In this document: positions 1 through 5,870 of the stretch, piece by piece
How the letters are laid out: each line of letters starts with the position of its first letter
Numbering within the stretch: position 1 is the first letter of the stretch
Program-made: the position numbers and the translations under genes
The notes under the pieces: generated by a model
Told to the model about the DNA's origin: nothing
The model's input: the letters and a program-made list of their open reading frames with translations, nothing else
Databases searched by the model: none
Assembly: GCA_937872275.1 (NCBI GenBank)
Contig: CALMSE010000249.1
Span: 1-6,595 of the forward strand
Source: an uncultured Leucobacter sp.
GTDB lineage: Bacteria > Actinomycetota > Actinomycetes > Actinomycetales > Microbacteriaceae
DNA length: 6,595 bases
Direction of reading: 5' to 3'

Positions 1-53
1 TCTACCAGTGCCTCGCCTGCGACGAGCCCTTCGACTACTTCAAGGTGCACTGA
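1..53 (+). CDS. paaD: PaaD C-terminal end (phenylacetyl-CoA epoxidase assembly protein), partial
   Basis: Only the last 16 residues are inside the window, read from base 3 to the TGA at 51-53. The peptide YQCLACDEPFDYFKVH has the CxxC pair followed by a PFDYFK-type ending, which is characteristic of the C terminus of PaaD (PaaJ), a DUF59/MIP18-like protein. PaaD is thought to help mature the iron or Fe-S centres of the multicomponent phenylacetyl-CoA 1,2-epoxidase. The identification rests on this short tail plus the position directly before paaE, the usual paaABCDE order. The 5' part of the gene, and presumably paaABC, lie outside the window. Confidence 0.8.
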   Translation, partial: YQCLACDEPFDYFKVH

Positions 54-79
54 GCGGGCGCGCGGCATCCCGCGCCCGC
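54..79 (+). other. Intercistronic GC hairpin between paaD and paaE
   Basis: A perfect 9-bp inverted repeat starts on the base right after the paaD stop. Bases 54-62 (GCGGGCGCG) pair with 71-79 (CGCGCCCGC), leaving an 8-base loop. A competing 6-bp stem with a CATC loop (60-65 with 70-75) is also possible. No T-tract follows, so it is not a standard intrinsic terminator. Inside an operon such a hairpin may act as an mRNA stability or processing element or a partial attenuator; that role is inferred. The remaining gap to paaE (80-132) shows no recognisable promoter. Confidence 0.5.
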
Positions 80-132
80 ACGCCCCGCGATCCACCCCAC
101 TGAACCGTCCGGCTGAAAGGCAGGCAACCCGC

Positions 133-1242
133 ATGGCCGCCACGAATCTCGGCGCGAAGAAGCGCGCGACGTTCAACACCCTCCGTGTCGCCGAGGTGCG
201 ACCGCTCACCGACGCGAGCGTCGAGGTCACCTTCGAGATCCCCGAGGAGCTCGCGGGCGACTACGACTACTCGGCCGGCCAGTACCTGGCGCTGCGCGCC
301 CACGTGAAGGGCGAGGAGGTGCGCCGCTCCTACTCGATCTGCCGGCCGCCGGCGCGGGATCGCATCTCGGTCGCCGTCAAGCGCGACCTCGGGGGCCTGT
401 TCTCGAACTGGGTGAACGACCACCTGCGGGCGGGCGACGAGCTCGACGTGATGACCCCGCAGGGCACCTTTACCTCGAACCTCGACGAGCTCGACGGCAA
501 GCAGGTCGTCGGCGTCGCCGCGGGCTCGGGCATCACGCCCGTCATCACGATGGCGAATCGCGTGCTGCAGAAGAGCGAGACCTCGCGCTTCGACCTGATC
601 TACACGAACCGGAGCTCGCTCGACGTCATGTTCGTCGAGGAACTCGCCGAGCTGAAGGATCGCTACCCCCGCCGCTTCGCCCTGCACCACGTGCTCTCGC
701 GCGAGCAGCGCGCGGCCCCGATCATGTCGGGCCGGCTCGACGAGGAGAAGCTGCGCACCATCTTCACCTCGATCATCCCGGCGGACTCGGTCGACGAGTG
801 GGTGCTCTGCGGGCCCTTCGAGCTCGTGCAGACGACGCGCGACCTGCTCGAAGAGCTGGGCGTCGACGAGGCGCACGTGCGCTTCGAGCTCTTCACGACC
901 GGCGAACCCGGCACCGAGGCGCCGCGCGCCCGCCAGATCGAGCTGAGGGAGGGAGAGAAGGCCTTCACCATCGACTTCATCCTCGACACCACCTCGGGCA
1001 CGGTGCAGAGCCCGGTGAGCGCCCACGAGACGATCCTGAACGCGGCGCTGCGCGTGCGCCCCGACGTGCCCTTCGCCTGCGCCGGCGGCGTCTGCGGCAC
1101 CTGCCGCGCCCGGGTGGTCGAGGGCAGCGTGACCATGCACGAGAACTACGCACTCGAGAAGGACGAGGTCGAGCGCGGCTACGTGCTCACCTGCCAGTCG
1201 CATCCCACCTCGGACCGCGTCGTCGTCGACTACGACGCCTGA
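133..1242 (+). CDS. paaE: Phenylacetyl-CoA epoxidase reductase subunit PaaE
   Basis: This 369-residue protein is the reductase of the phenylacetyl-CoA 1,2-epoxidase. It moves electrons from NADPH through FAD and a [2Fe-2S] cluster to the di-iron PaaA subunit. The domain order is visible. An FAD-binding barrel carries RSYS (65-68). An NAD(P)-binding lobe carries GSGITP (131-136) and CGPFE (226-230). A C-terminal plant-type ferredoxin domain has ligands C316, C321, C324 and C354, the CX4CX2CX29C pattern. The length is close to that expected for PaaE (roughly 355-370). The ATG at 133 is preceded by an AAAGGCAGG ribosome site at 116-124. The position after paaD and before a PaaG-type isomerase supports PaaE over a generic oxidoreductase of the same architecture. 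All cofactor residues are intact. Confidence 0.95.
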   Translation: MAATNLGAKKRATFNTLRVAEVRPLTDASVEVTFEIPEELAGDYDYSAGQYLALRAHVKGEEVRRSYSICRPPARDRISVAVKRDLGGLFSNWVNDHLRAGDELDVMTPQGTFTSNLDELDGKQVVGVAAGSGITPVITMANRVLQKSETSRFDLIYTNRSSLDVMFVEELAELKDRYPRRFALHHVLSREQRAAPIMSGRLDEEKLRTIFTSIIPADSVDEWVLCGPFELVQTTRDLLEELGVDEAHVRFELFTTGEPGTEAPRARQIELREGEKAFTIDFILDTTSGTVQSPVSAHETILNAALRVRPDVPFACAGGVCGTCRARVVEGSVTMHENYALEKDEVERGYVLTCQSHPTSDRVVVDYDA

Positions 1243-1257
1243 ACCGGAAGCGGAACC

Positions 1258-2031
1258 ATGATCGACCTGACCATCACCGACGGCATCGCCGAGGTCGTGC
1301 TGAACGCCCCGGAGAAGCTGAACTCGCTGGCCCCCGAGGGGATCGCCGAGCTCTCGTCCGCCTACGACGAGGCCGCCGCAGCCGGCGTGCGGGCGCTCGT
1401 GCTGCGCGGCGAGGGCCGCGCCTTCTGCGCCGGCCGCGACATCTCGGGGGTCGACCCCCGCGAGGACGACGTGATCGGCTACCTCGAGGGGCTGATCCAG
1501 CCGCTCATGGAGCAGATGAGCGCCTTCCCCGCTCCCACCTTCGCCGCCGCGCAAGGCGCGTGCCTCGGGGTCGGCCTCGGCCTCCTCATCGCCACCGACG
1601 TGGTCTACGTCGCCGAGTCGGCGAAGATCGGCAGCCCCTTCGCGAACCTCGGCGCCACCCTCGACTCGGGCGGCCACGCGCTCTTCTTCGAGCGCCTCGG
1701 CGCGCACCGCACGCTCGACCTGATCTACACCGGCCGGCTCATGAGCGGCTCCGAGGCCGTCGCGGCGGGACTGTTCTCCCGGGTGCTGCCCGACGACGAG
1801 GTGCTCTCCGTCGCGCGTTCGACGGCCGCCGCCGCCGCGCAGGGCGCCACCGAGGCGTTCCTCGCGTCGAAGGCGCTCGTGCGCGAGCTGCGCGACCGGC
1901 GCGTGGGCCTGTGGGAGTCGATGGCCGCCGAGAACCGCGCCCAGGCCGCGCTGTGCGACACCTCCGACTACCGCGAGGGCTTCGCCGCGTTCCAGGAGAA
2001 GCGGCGGCCCGTGTTCACCGGCGGACGGTAG
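1258..2031 (+). CDS. paaG: Crotonase-fold enoyl-CoA isomerase, PaaG type (1,2-epoxyphenylacetyl-CoA isomerase)
   Basis: This 257-residue protein belongs to the enoyl-CoA hydratase/isomerase superfamily. CAGRD (57-61) and the G-rich segment at 100-108 fit the oxyanion-hole regions. The two glutamates of a true hydratase (rat Glu144 and Glu164) fall on G108 and F128 in my by-eye alignment, so hydratase activity is unlikely. D136 in LDSGG instead matches the catalytic Asp of E. coli PaaG, and the C-terminal DYREGFAAFQEKRRPVFTG resembles the PaaG ending. The inferred reaction is ring-1,2-epoxyphenylacetyl-CoA to oxepin-CoA, and possibly a later double-bond shift in the pathway. It starts 15 bases after paaE with GGAAGCGG just upstream, so it is in the same operon. 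The alternative, a generic enoyl-CoA isomerase, cannot be excluded. Confidence 0.8.
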   Translation: MIDLTITDGIAEVVLNAPEKLNSLAPEGIAELSSAYDEAAAAGVRALVLRGEGRAFCAGRDISGVDPREDDVIGYLEGLIQPLMEQMSAFPAPTFAAAQGACLGVGLGLLIATDVVYVAESAKIGSPFANLGATLDSGGHALFFERLGAHRTLDLIYTGRLMSGSEAVAAGLFSRVLPDDEVLSVARSTAAAAAQGATEAFLASKALVRELRDRRVGLWESMAAENRAQAALCDTSDYREGFAAFQEKRRPVFTGGR

Positions 2032-2040
2032 GGTCGTCCC

Positions 2041-2478
2041 ATGGCAGAGCGGACTCCGGCGCAGGCCGAGGCGGATGGGCGCAACTTCGTGGCCCGTACC
2101 GGCGCCGGCGAGCTCGCCGACGCGATGGGCATCGAGGTGCTCGAGTACACCGTCGAGCGCACGGTGGCGCGCATGCCGGTGGTCGGCAACCGGCAGTCGG
2201 TCGGCTACCTGCACGGCGGCGCCCACGTCGTGCTCGGCGAATCGCTCGGATCCATCGCCGCGAACCTCCACGCGGGCCCCGGCAAGCTGGCCGTGGGCGT
2301 CGACATCAACGCGACCCACCTGAGGTCGGCGAAGAGCGGCTACGTCACGGCGGTGTGCACCCCGGTGCATCTCGGCCGGTCCATGACCGTGCACGAGATC
2401 GTCGTCACCGACGACGAGGGCCGGCGGTGCAGCACGATGCGCATCACCAACTTCATCAAGGACGCGCCCGAGCACTGA
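2041..2478 (+). CDS. PaaI-family hotdog-fold acyl-CoA thioesterase (YdiI/MenI-like branch)
   Basis: This 145-residue hotdog-fold protein has the size of small tetrameric acyl-CoA thioesterases. The core reads NRQSVGYLHGG (50-60), then a helix with LGESLGS (65-71), then INATHLRSAKSG (89-100) and PVHLGRS (108-114). Q52, H58 and E67 have exactly the spacing of Q48, H54 and E63 of E. coli YdiI, and the NATHLRSA strand also resembles YdiI/EntH. E. coli PaaI carries Asp rather than Glu at the catalytic helix. By sequence this is therefore closer to the YdiI/EntH/MenI branch, while by location it takes the PaaI place. The likely job is hydrolysis of stalled aryl- or hydroxyaryl-CoA esters to free CoA. 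It begins 9 bases after the preceding stop, with a GGTAGGG ribosome site overlapping that stop, so translation is probably coupled. A role in menaquinone synthesis is the main alternative. Confidence 0.85.
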   Translation: MAERTPAQAEADGRNFVARTGAGELADAMGIEVLEYTVERTVARMPVVGNRQSVGYLHGGAHVVLGESLGSIAANLHAGPGKLAVGVDINATHLRSAKSGYVTAVCTPVHLGRSMTVHEIVVTDDEGRRCSTMRITNFIKDAPEH

Positions 2479-2608
2479 GCCGCGCCCTTCGGCCGGCAAG
2501 GAATCGCGAACGGGGGTCTGCGAGCCTCCCGCGCCCTTTCGCGACCCCTTGCGGGAGAGGGGCGGGGGCGGAGGACAGGGCCGGGCCGGGAAAGGTCTGG
2601 CGGGAGCA
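2479..2608. terminator. Convergent intergenic region with candidate bidirectional terminator hairpin
   Basis: This 130-base gap separates the ends of the paa operon (+ strand) and the kyn operon (- strand). The best structure pairs CTCCCGC (2526-2532) with GCGGGAG (2551-2557), a perfect 7-bp stem around an 18-base loop that can itself pair CGCG (2530-2533) with CGCG (2540-2543). A smaller CCTT/AAGG pairing lies at 2486-2501. Neither strand shows a T-tract after the stem, so this would be a non-canonical terminator, as is common in high-GC actinomycetes. G runs follow at 2559-2590. I see no gene here. Confidence 0.4.
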
Positions 2609-3499
2609 TCAGGCCGTCACCGCTCGGACGTACTCCCGAGCCGGGTCCGCGAGCTCCGCCGAGAGCCGCGCGAACTCGCGCTCGCTCTCGAGCCCCGGCC
2701 AGTCTCGCGGCAGGAGCGGTACGGGCAGCCCCGGATCGATGTACGGGATCGGGCGCCAGGCGTCGACGAGCCGGGCGTAGCCCGCGAATGCGGCCCCGGC
2801 GGCCGAGGCCGATCCGCCCCCCGAGCCCGACGAGGGTGGAAGCGGCGACCCGGAGGGCGGCGACCCGGAGAGCGGCGACGGCAGGGGCAGCGCCGCGACC
2901 CGTTCGAGGAAGCCCCGATGCGTCTCGGCCAGCGCCTCGAGATCCCACCACCGCGCGACCGCGTCGGCGAGCTCGCCCGCGACCCGCGGCTCCCCCGAGA
3001 GGAAGACGGTCGACTGCTCGCGCAGTCCCAGGTCGAGGAGGATCTGCTCGGCCTCGTCGGCGAGGTGGCCGGGGCAGATCCAGAGGCCGGGGGCGGCGAG
3101 CCCCGCGCCCATCCACTGCAGGCGGCGGCGCAGCATGCCGCGGGCGCCGCGGCGATCCTCCGAGATGGAGAACGAGACGAGGCACCACGGCTCCGCGGGG
3201 TCCATGCGGCGCACCTCGAAGATGCGCCGGTCGCCGCGCTCGAGCATCGGCACGGCGCCGGGATTCAGCGCATACCCCGCGGCGCCCCGCCGCTCCGAGA
3301 CGAGCAGCCCCTTGGCGCGCAGCCGCGCGATGCCCGTGCGGGCCTGGGGCGCCTCGATGCCGAGCGCCCCGGTGAGCGAGACGAGATCGGCGGTCGCGAT
3401 CCACCCCCCGAGTTCGCGCAGGTAGAGACCGATCACCGTGCGCAGCAGCGAGGCGACGCTGCCCGGGCGGGCGTCGAAGTCGTCGAGGATCGCCGCCAC
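2609..3499 (-). CDS. paaX: PaaX-family transcriptional repressor, third gene of the kyn operon
   Basis: With a GTG start at 3499 this is a 296-residue protein with the three-part PaaX layout. The N-terminal winged helix covers residues 13-80 (SVASLLRTVIGLYLRELGGW, then RTGIARLRAKGLL). A central PaaX/TrmB-like domain lies around 100-185 (WCLVSFSI, RRRLQWMGAGLAAPGLWICP). The C-terminal domain lies around 186-290 (VDAWRPIPYIDPGLP, LLPRDWPG). E. coli PaaX represses paa genes and is released by phenylacetyl-CoA. The start is chosen because the family fold begins just after it, the frame opens 5 bases after the kynU stop with TGAGG upstream, and any earlier start would overlap kynU. It is co-directional with kynA-kynU and convergent with paa, so it may control kyn, paa or both. 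A Pro/Ser/Gly-rich linker (about 204-235) is unusual. The effector is unknown, and the symbol reflects family, not proven target. Confidence 0.88.
   Translation of the reverse strand: MAAILDDFDARPGSVASLLRTVIGLYLRELGGWIATADLVSLTGALGIEAPQARTGIARLRAKGLLVSERRGAAGYALNPGAVPMLERGDRRIFEVRRMDPAEPWCLVSFSISEDRRGARGMLRRRLQWMGAGLAAPGLWICPGHLADEAEQILLDLGLREQSTVFLSGEPRVAGELADAVARWWDLEALAETHRGFLERVAALPLPSPLSGSPPSGSPLPPSSGSGGGSASAAGAAFAGYARLVDAWRPIPYIDPGLPVPLLPRDWPGLESEREFARLSAELADPAREYVRAVTA
2841..2885 (+). repeat. 15-bp tandem repeat within the PaaX-family gene
   Basis: Three 15-base units lie head to tail at 2841-2855, 2856-2870 and 2871-2885. The first two differ at one base (AGCGGCGACCCGGAG versus GGCGGCGACCCGGAG), and the third matches over its first 10 bases. 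On the coding (-) strand each unit gives five residues, producing the repeated SGSPP/SGSPL pattern in the linker between the central and C-terminal domains. Because the unit is a multiple of three, copy-number change would keep the frame. Confidence 0.75.
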
Positions 3500-3504
3500 G
3501 GGCC

Positions 3505-4734
3505 TCAGCCCATCGCGGCGCGGATCGCGAGCACCCCGCGCATCGCCTCGGCGTGGGTGGTGCTGAGCGGCGACAGCCCGACGCGGATGCCGTCGGGGCG
3601 GCGGAAGTCGGGGATGACGCCCTCGGCCCACAGCCGCTGCACCGCGGCCTCGAAGCCCTCATGGCCGAAGGTGACGTGCCCGCCGCGCCGCGCGGGGTCG
3701 CGCGGGGTGAGCAGCCGAACCCCGAGGGGGGCGAGCAGCGCGTCGTAGGCCTCCGTCACGAGCCCGGTGAGCGAGACCGACTTCGCGCGCACGCGCTCGA
3801 TCCCCGCCTCCTCGACGAGGTCGAGCATGCCCTGCATCGGCAGCATGCCGAGCACCGGCGGCGTGCCGCTGATGAAGGCGCGCATGCCCGCGGCCGGCTC
3901 GAAGCGGTCGCGCATGCCGAAGACGTCGGCGGCACCCATCCAGCCCCAGATGGGCTGCGCGAGGCCGCCCTGCAGACCCGCGCTGACGTAGGCGAAGGCC
4001 GGGGATCCGGGGCCGCCGTTCAGGTACTTGTAGGTGCAGCCCACCGCGAGGTCGGCGCCGCAGGCGTCGAGCTCGACGGGCAGCGCGCCGACCGAGTGGC
4101 ACAGATCCCACAGCACCAGCGCTCCGTGGCGGTGCGCCTCGGCCGTGATGGCGCGCATGTCGGCGATCGCGCCGGAGCGGTAGTCGATGTGGCTGAGCAC
4201 CAGGAGCGCGGTGCGCTCCGAGACCGCGGCGGCGACGTCGGCGACGGTGACGCCGTCGACGGGATCCGGCTCGATGCGGCGCAGGCTCAGGCCGTGGGCC
4301 TCGGCCAGTCCCTCGGCGACGAATCGATCGGTGGGGAAGTTGCCGCCCTCGATCACGATCTCGTCGCGTCCGGAACGAGCGGCGATCGCAGCGCTCATGA
4401 GCTTGTAGAGCATCACGGTGGTGGAGTCGGCGACGACGATCTGGCCGGGCGACGCGCCCAGGGCGACGCGGCCGATCCGGTCGCCGAGGGTGAACGGCAG
4501 CTCCATCCACTGCTCGGGCCAGGAGCGGATCAGCCGCGACCCCCAGTCGTGGCCTACGAAGGCGCGCAGCCGCTCCGCGGTGTCGCGCAGCGGCCGTCCG
4601 AGCGAGTTGCCGTCGAGATAGGCCGCGACCCCCTCCGCGGGCTCGAAGCGGTCGACGAAGGCGGCGAGCTCGTCGTCGCGGTCGAGGCGGTCGGCGCGCT
4701 CGAGCAGCGCCGCGCCCGCGCCCGGTCCGGTCAC
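3505..4734 (-). CDS. kynU: Kynureninase
   Basis: This 409-residue, PLP-dependent fold-type I enzyme cleaves L-kynurenine to anthranilate and L-alanine. Visible motifs are YLDGNSLGRP (39-48), DSTTVMLYKL (103-112) for the cofactor phosphate, NFPTDRF (132-138), LWDLCHSVGALPVEL (208-222) with the PLP-contacting D210, and TYKYLNGGPG (234-243) with K236 as the Schiff-base lysine. WGWMG (263-267) and SGTPP (289-293) follow, and the C-terminal IRVGLSPLSTTH (383-394) is typical. The length matches bacterial kynureninases (about 415). The GTG start overlaps the kynA TGA as GTGA, so the two genes are translationally coupled. The ORF could extend upstream in frame but would then lie over kynA. Preference for kynurenine over 3-hydroxykynurenine is inferred from the pairing with kynA and the absence of a hydroxylase gene here. 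Confidence 0.96.
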   Translation of the reverse strand: MTGPGAGAALLERADRLDRDDELAAFVDRFEPAEGVAAYLDGNSLGRPLRDTAERLRAFVGHDWGSRLIRSWPEQWMELPFTLGDRIGRVALGASPGQIVVADSTTVMLYKLMSAAIAARSGRDEIVIEGGNFPTDRFVAEGLAEAHGLSLRRIEPDPVDGVTVADVAAAVSERTALLVLSHIDYRSGAIADMRAITAEAHRHGALVLWDLCHSVGALPVELDACGADLAVGCTYKYLNGGPGSPAFAYVSAGLQGGLAQPIWGWMGAADVFGMRDRFEPAAGMRAFISGTPPVLGMLPMQGMLDLVEEAGIERVRAKSVSLTGLVTEAYDALLAPLGVRLLTPRDPARRGGHVTFGHEGFEAAVQRLWAEGVIPDFRRPDGIRVGLSPLSTTHAEAMRGVLAIRAAMG

Positions 4735-5591
4735 GCCTCGGCTCCGATGCGGGTGCGCACGGCGAAGAGCTCGGGGAAGAAGGTGAGCTCGAGCGCGCGC
4801 CGCAGGAAGCCCACCCCGCTCGAGCCGCCCGTGCCGGTCTTCATGCCGATCGTGCGGGTGACCACCCGCAGGTGGCGGAAGCGCCAGAACTGGAAGTTGT
4901 CCTCGAGATCGACGAGTTCCTCGCACGCCTCGTAGAGGTCCCAGTGCAGCTCGGGATGCGCGTAGATCTCGAGGATGGTGTCGACGAGCGCTTCGCTCAT
5001 CTCGTAGGCGAGGGTGACGTCGCGATGCAGCACCTCGTCGGGAACGGGGAGGCCGCGCCTGGCGACGAGGCGCAGGAACTCGTCGTAGAGCGTCGGCGCC
5101 GCGAGCTCGGCCTGCAGCATGGCATGGTTCTCGGGCTCGGCCTCGAAGACCTGGAGCATACGCGCGTTCTTGTTGCCGAGCGCGAACTCGATGGCGCGGT
5201 ACTGCACCGACTGGAAGCCCGAGGAGTTGCCGAGGCTGCCGCGGAACTGCGCGTACTCGGTCGGGGTGAGGGTCGCGAGCACCGACCACTGCTGCGTGAG
5301 CACCTCTTGGATGTGCTTGACGCGCGCGATGCGCTTGAGCGCCTCGCCGAGGTTGTCGGCGCGCAGCAGCTCGCGGGCGCTGACGATCTCGTGCAGGGCG
5401 AGCTTCATCCACAGCTCGGACGTCTGATGCTGGATGATGAACAGCATCTCGTCGTGGTGCTCGGGCCGGCTCACCGGGTGCTGAGCCGAGAGCAGCGTCT
5501 CGAGGTCGAGATAGCCGCCGTAGGTCATCTTCTCGCGCAGATCGGTGACGACGCCGTCTTCGATCTCGCGGGTATTGCGTTCGACGCTCAT
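4731..5591 (-). CDS. kynA: Tryptophan 2,3-dioxygenase
   Basis: This 286-residue cytosolic haem enzyme inserts O2 into the indole ring of L-tryptophan, giving N-formylkynurenine, the first step of the kynurenine route. Motifs include KMTYGGYL (21-28), the FIIQHQTSELWMKL core (51-64), SGFQSVQYR (124-132), NFQFWRFRHL (232-241) and MKTGTGGSSG (250-259). The residues known from the Xanthomonas campestris enzyme sit at the same numbers here: F51, H55, Y113 and R117 around the substrate, H240 as the axial haem ligand, and T254. The length fits the family. The ATG at 5591 has a perfect AGGAGG site five bases upstream. It is the first gene of kynA-kynU-paaX, with a structured AT-rich region before it. 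No kynB formamidase accompanies it. Confidence 0.97.
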   Translation of the reverse strand: MSVERNTREIEDGVVTDLREKMTYGGYLDLETLLSAQHPVSRPEHHDEMLFIIQHQTSELWMKLALHEIVSARELLRADNLGEALKRIARVKHIQEVLTQQWSVLATLTPTEYAQFRGSLGNSSGFQSVQYRAIEFALGNKNARMLQVFEAEPENHAMLQAELAAPTLYDEFLRLVARRGLPVPDEVLHRDVTLAYEMSEALVDTILEIYAHPELHWDLYEACEELVDLEDNFQFWRFRHLRVVTRTIGMKTGTGGSSGVGFLRRALELTFFPELFAVRTRIGAEA

Positions 5592-5596
5592 GGGGG

Positions 5597-5602
5597 CCTC
5601 CT
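5597..5602 (-). promoter_or_regulatory. Shine-Dalgarno site that fixes the kynA start
   Basis: On the - strand this reads AGGAGG, followed by five C residues and then the kynA ATG at 5591. It settles the choice against the in-frame TTG at 5630, which would add 13 residues unlike the family and would lie inside the putative promoter/operator. Confidence 0.85.
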
Positions 5603-5616
5603 GCCTTCGCGCCCTC

Positions 5617-5667
5617 AGAACATAACACAATATGCGCGAACGTCTCTAGAGTTATGCGCTTTCGCGC
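5617..5667 (-). promoter_or_regulatory. Candidate kyn operon promoter/operator with nested dyads
   Basis: This stretch is clearly AT-richer than its surroundings and sits 26-76 bases before the kynA ATG. On the - strand, TATGTT (5624-5619) could serve as a -10 box; no good -35 is visible at 17-18 bases. Several symmetric elements overlap: CATA-N6-TATG (5621-5634), CATAAC (5621-5626) with GTTATG (5651-5656), GCGCGAA (5634-5640) with TTCGCGC (5661-5667), the palindrome CTCTAGAG (5644-5651), and a direct repeat TATGCGC at 5631 and 5653, 22 bases apart. The layout suits repressor binding. The PaaX-family product of the same operon is the obvious candidate, by inference only. Confidence 0.5.
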
Positions 5668-5712
5668 GGTGCTCCTCTCTCCCCGCTGCTTCCCCTCCTC
5701 TGCCCCCGGAAC

Positions 5713-5764
5713 AGGTGTCGGCTTGGTGCGCTATTCCGAGAGACAGCGCGCCGAGCCGACACCT
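5713..5764 (+). repeat. Near-perfect 20-bp stem-loop in the intergenic region
   Basis: Bases 5713-5732 fold onto 5745-5764 around a 12-base loop (5733-5744). Of 20 pairs, 18 are Watson-Crick; the other two (5724/5753 and 5727/5750) are T/G. They would be G-U wobbles in a + strand transcript but A/C mismatches in a - strand transcript. The first 11 bases, AGGTGTCGGCT, are a perfect inverted match to AGCCGACACCT. It could be a dispersed palindromic (REP-like) element, a structured RNA, or a terminator for the gene at 5884-6595, but no T-tract follows in either direction. A small CCTT/AAGG stem (5762-5773) and a TCCCC/GGGGA stem (5782-5795) lie next to it. Confidence 0.7.
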
Positions 5765-5812
5765 TCGGCAAGGCTCCTCCGTCCCCGCTCGGGGAATGGG
5801 AGCGGGCGCGAA

Positions 5813-5870
5813 GGGCAGGGCGGGCGGATCGGGGCAGGGCGGGCGGATCGGGGCAGGCCGGGACGGATCG
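5813..5870 (+). repeat. Three 19-20-bp tandem repeats with G-quadruplex-type runs
   Basis: Two identical 19-base units (5813-5831 and 5832-5850), each GGGCAGGGCGGGCGGATCG, are followed by a diverged 20-base third copy (5851-5870). Four G runs with loops of 2, 1 and 6 bases fit the G3+N1-7 quadruplex pattern, and the motif recurs in the second unit. The array lies just past the stop codon of the - strand membrane-protein gene, so it would form the 3' trailer of that transcript, where the RNA would be C-rich and the DNA template strand G-rich. Confidence 0.8.

Noticed and set aside
40..2499. An 819-codon open frame on the - strand opposite the paa genes
   Set aside because: It is antisense to four genes with clear family matches, has composition driven by high GC (Ala/Arg/Gly/Val/His-rich), and shows no domain motif.
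798..2780. A 660-codon open frame on the + strand
   Set aside because: It is an Arg-rich out-of-frame reading of paaE, paaG and the thioesterase, running into the opposite-strand regulator. No recognisable protein.
3500..3631. Upstream extension of the PaaX-family gene
   Set aside because: It would overlap the end of kynU by over 100 bases and add an Arg/Pro-rich peptide unlike the family. The GTG at 3499 fits the operon spacing.
3553..4935. A 460-codon open frame on the + strand
   Set aside because: Antisense reading of kynU and the end of kynA; both sense genes have all catalytic residues.
5592..5630. TTG start for kynA at 5630
   Set aside because: The 13 added residues are not family-like, and the perfect AGGAGG supports the ATG at 5591.
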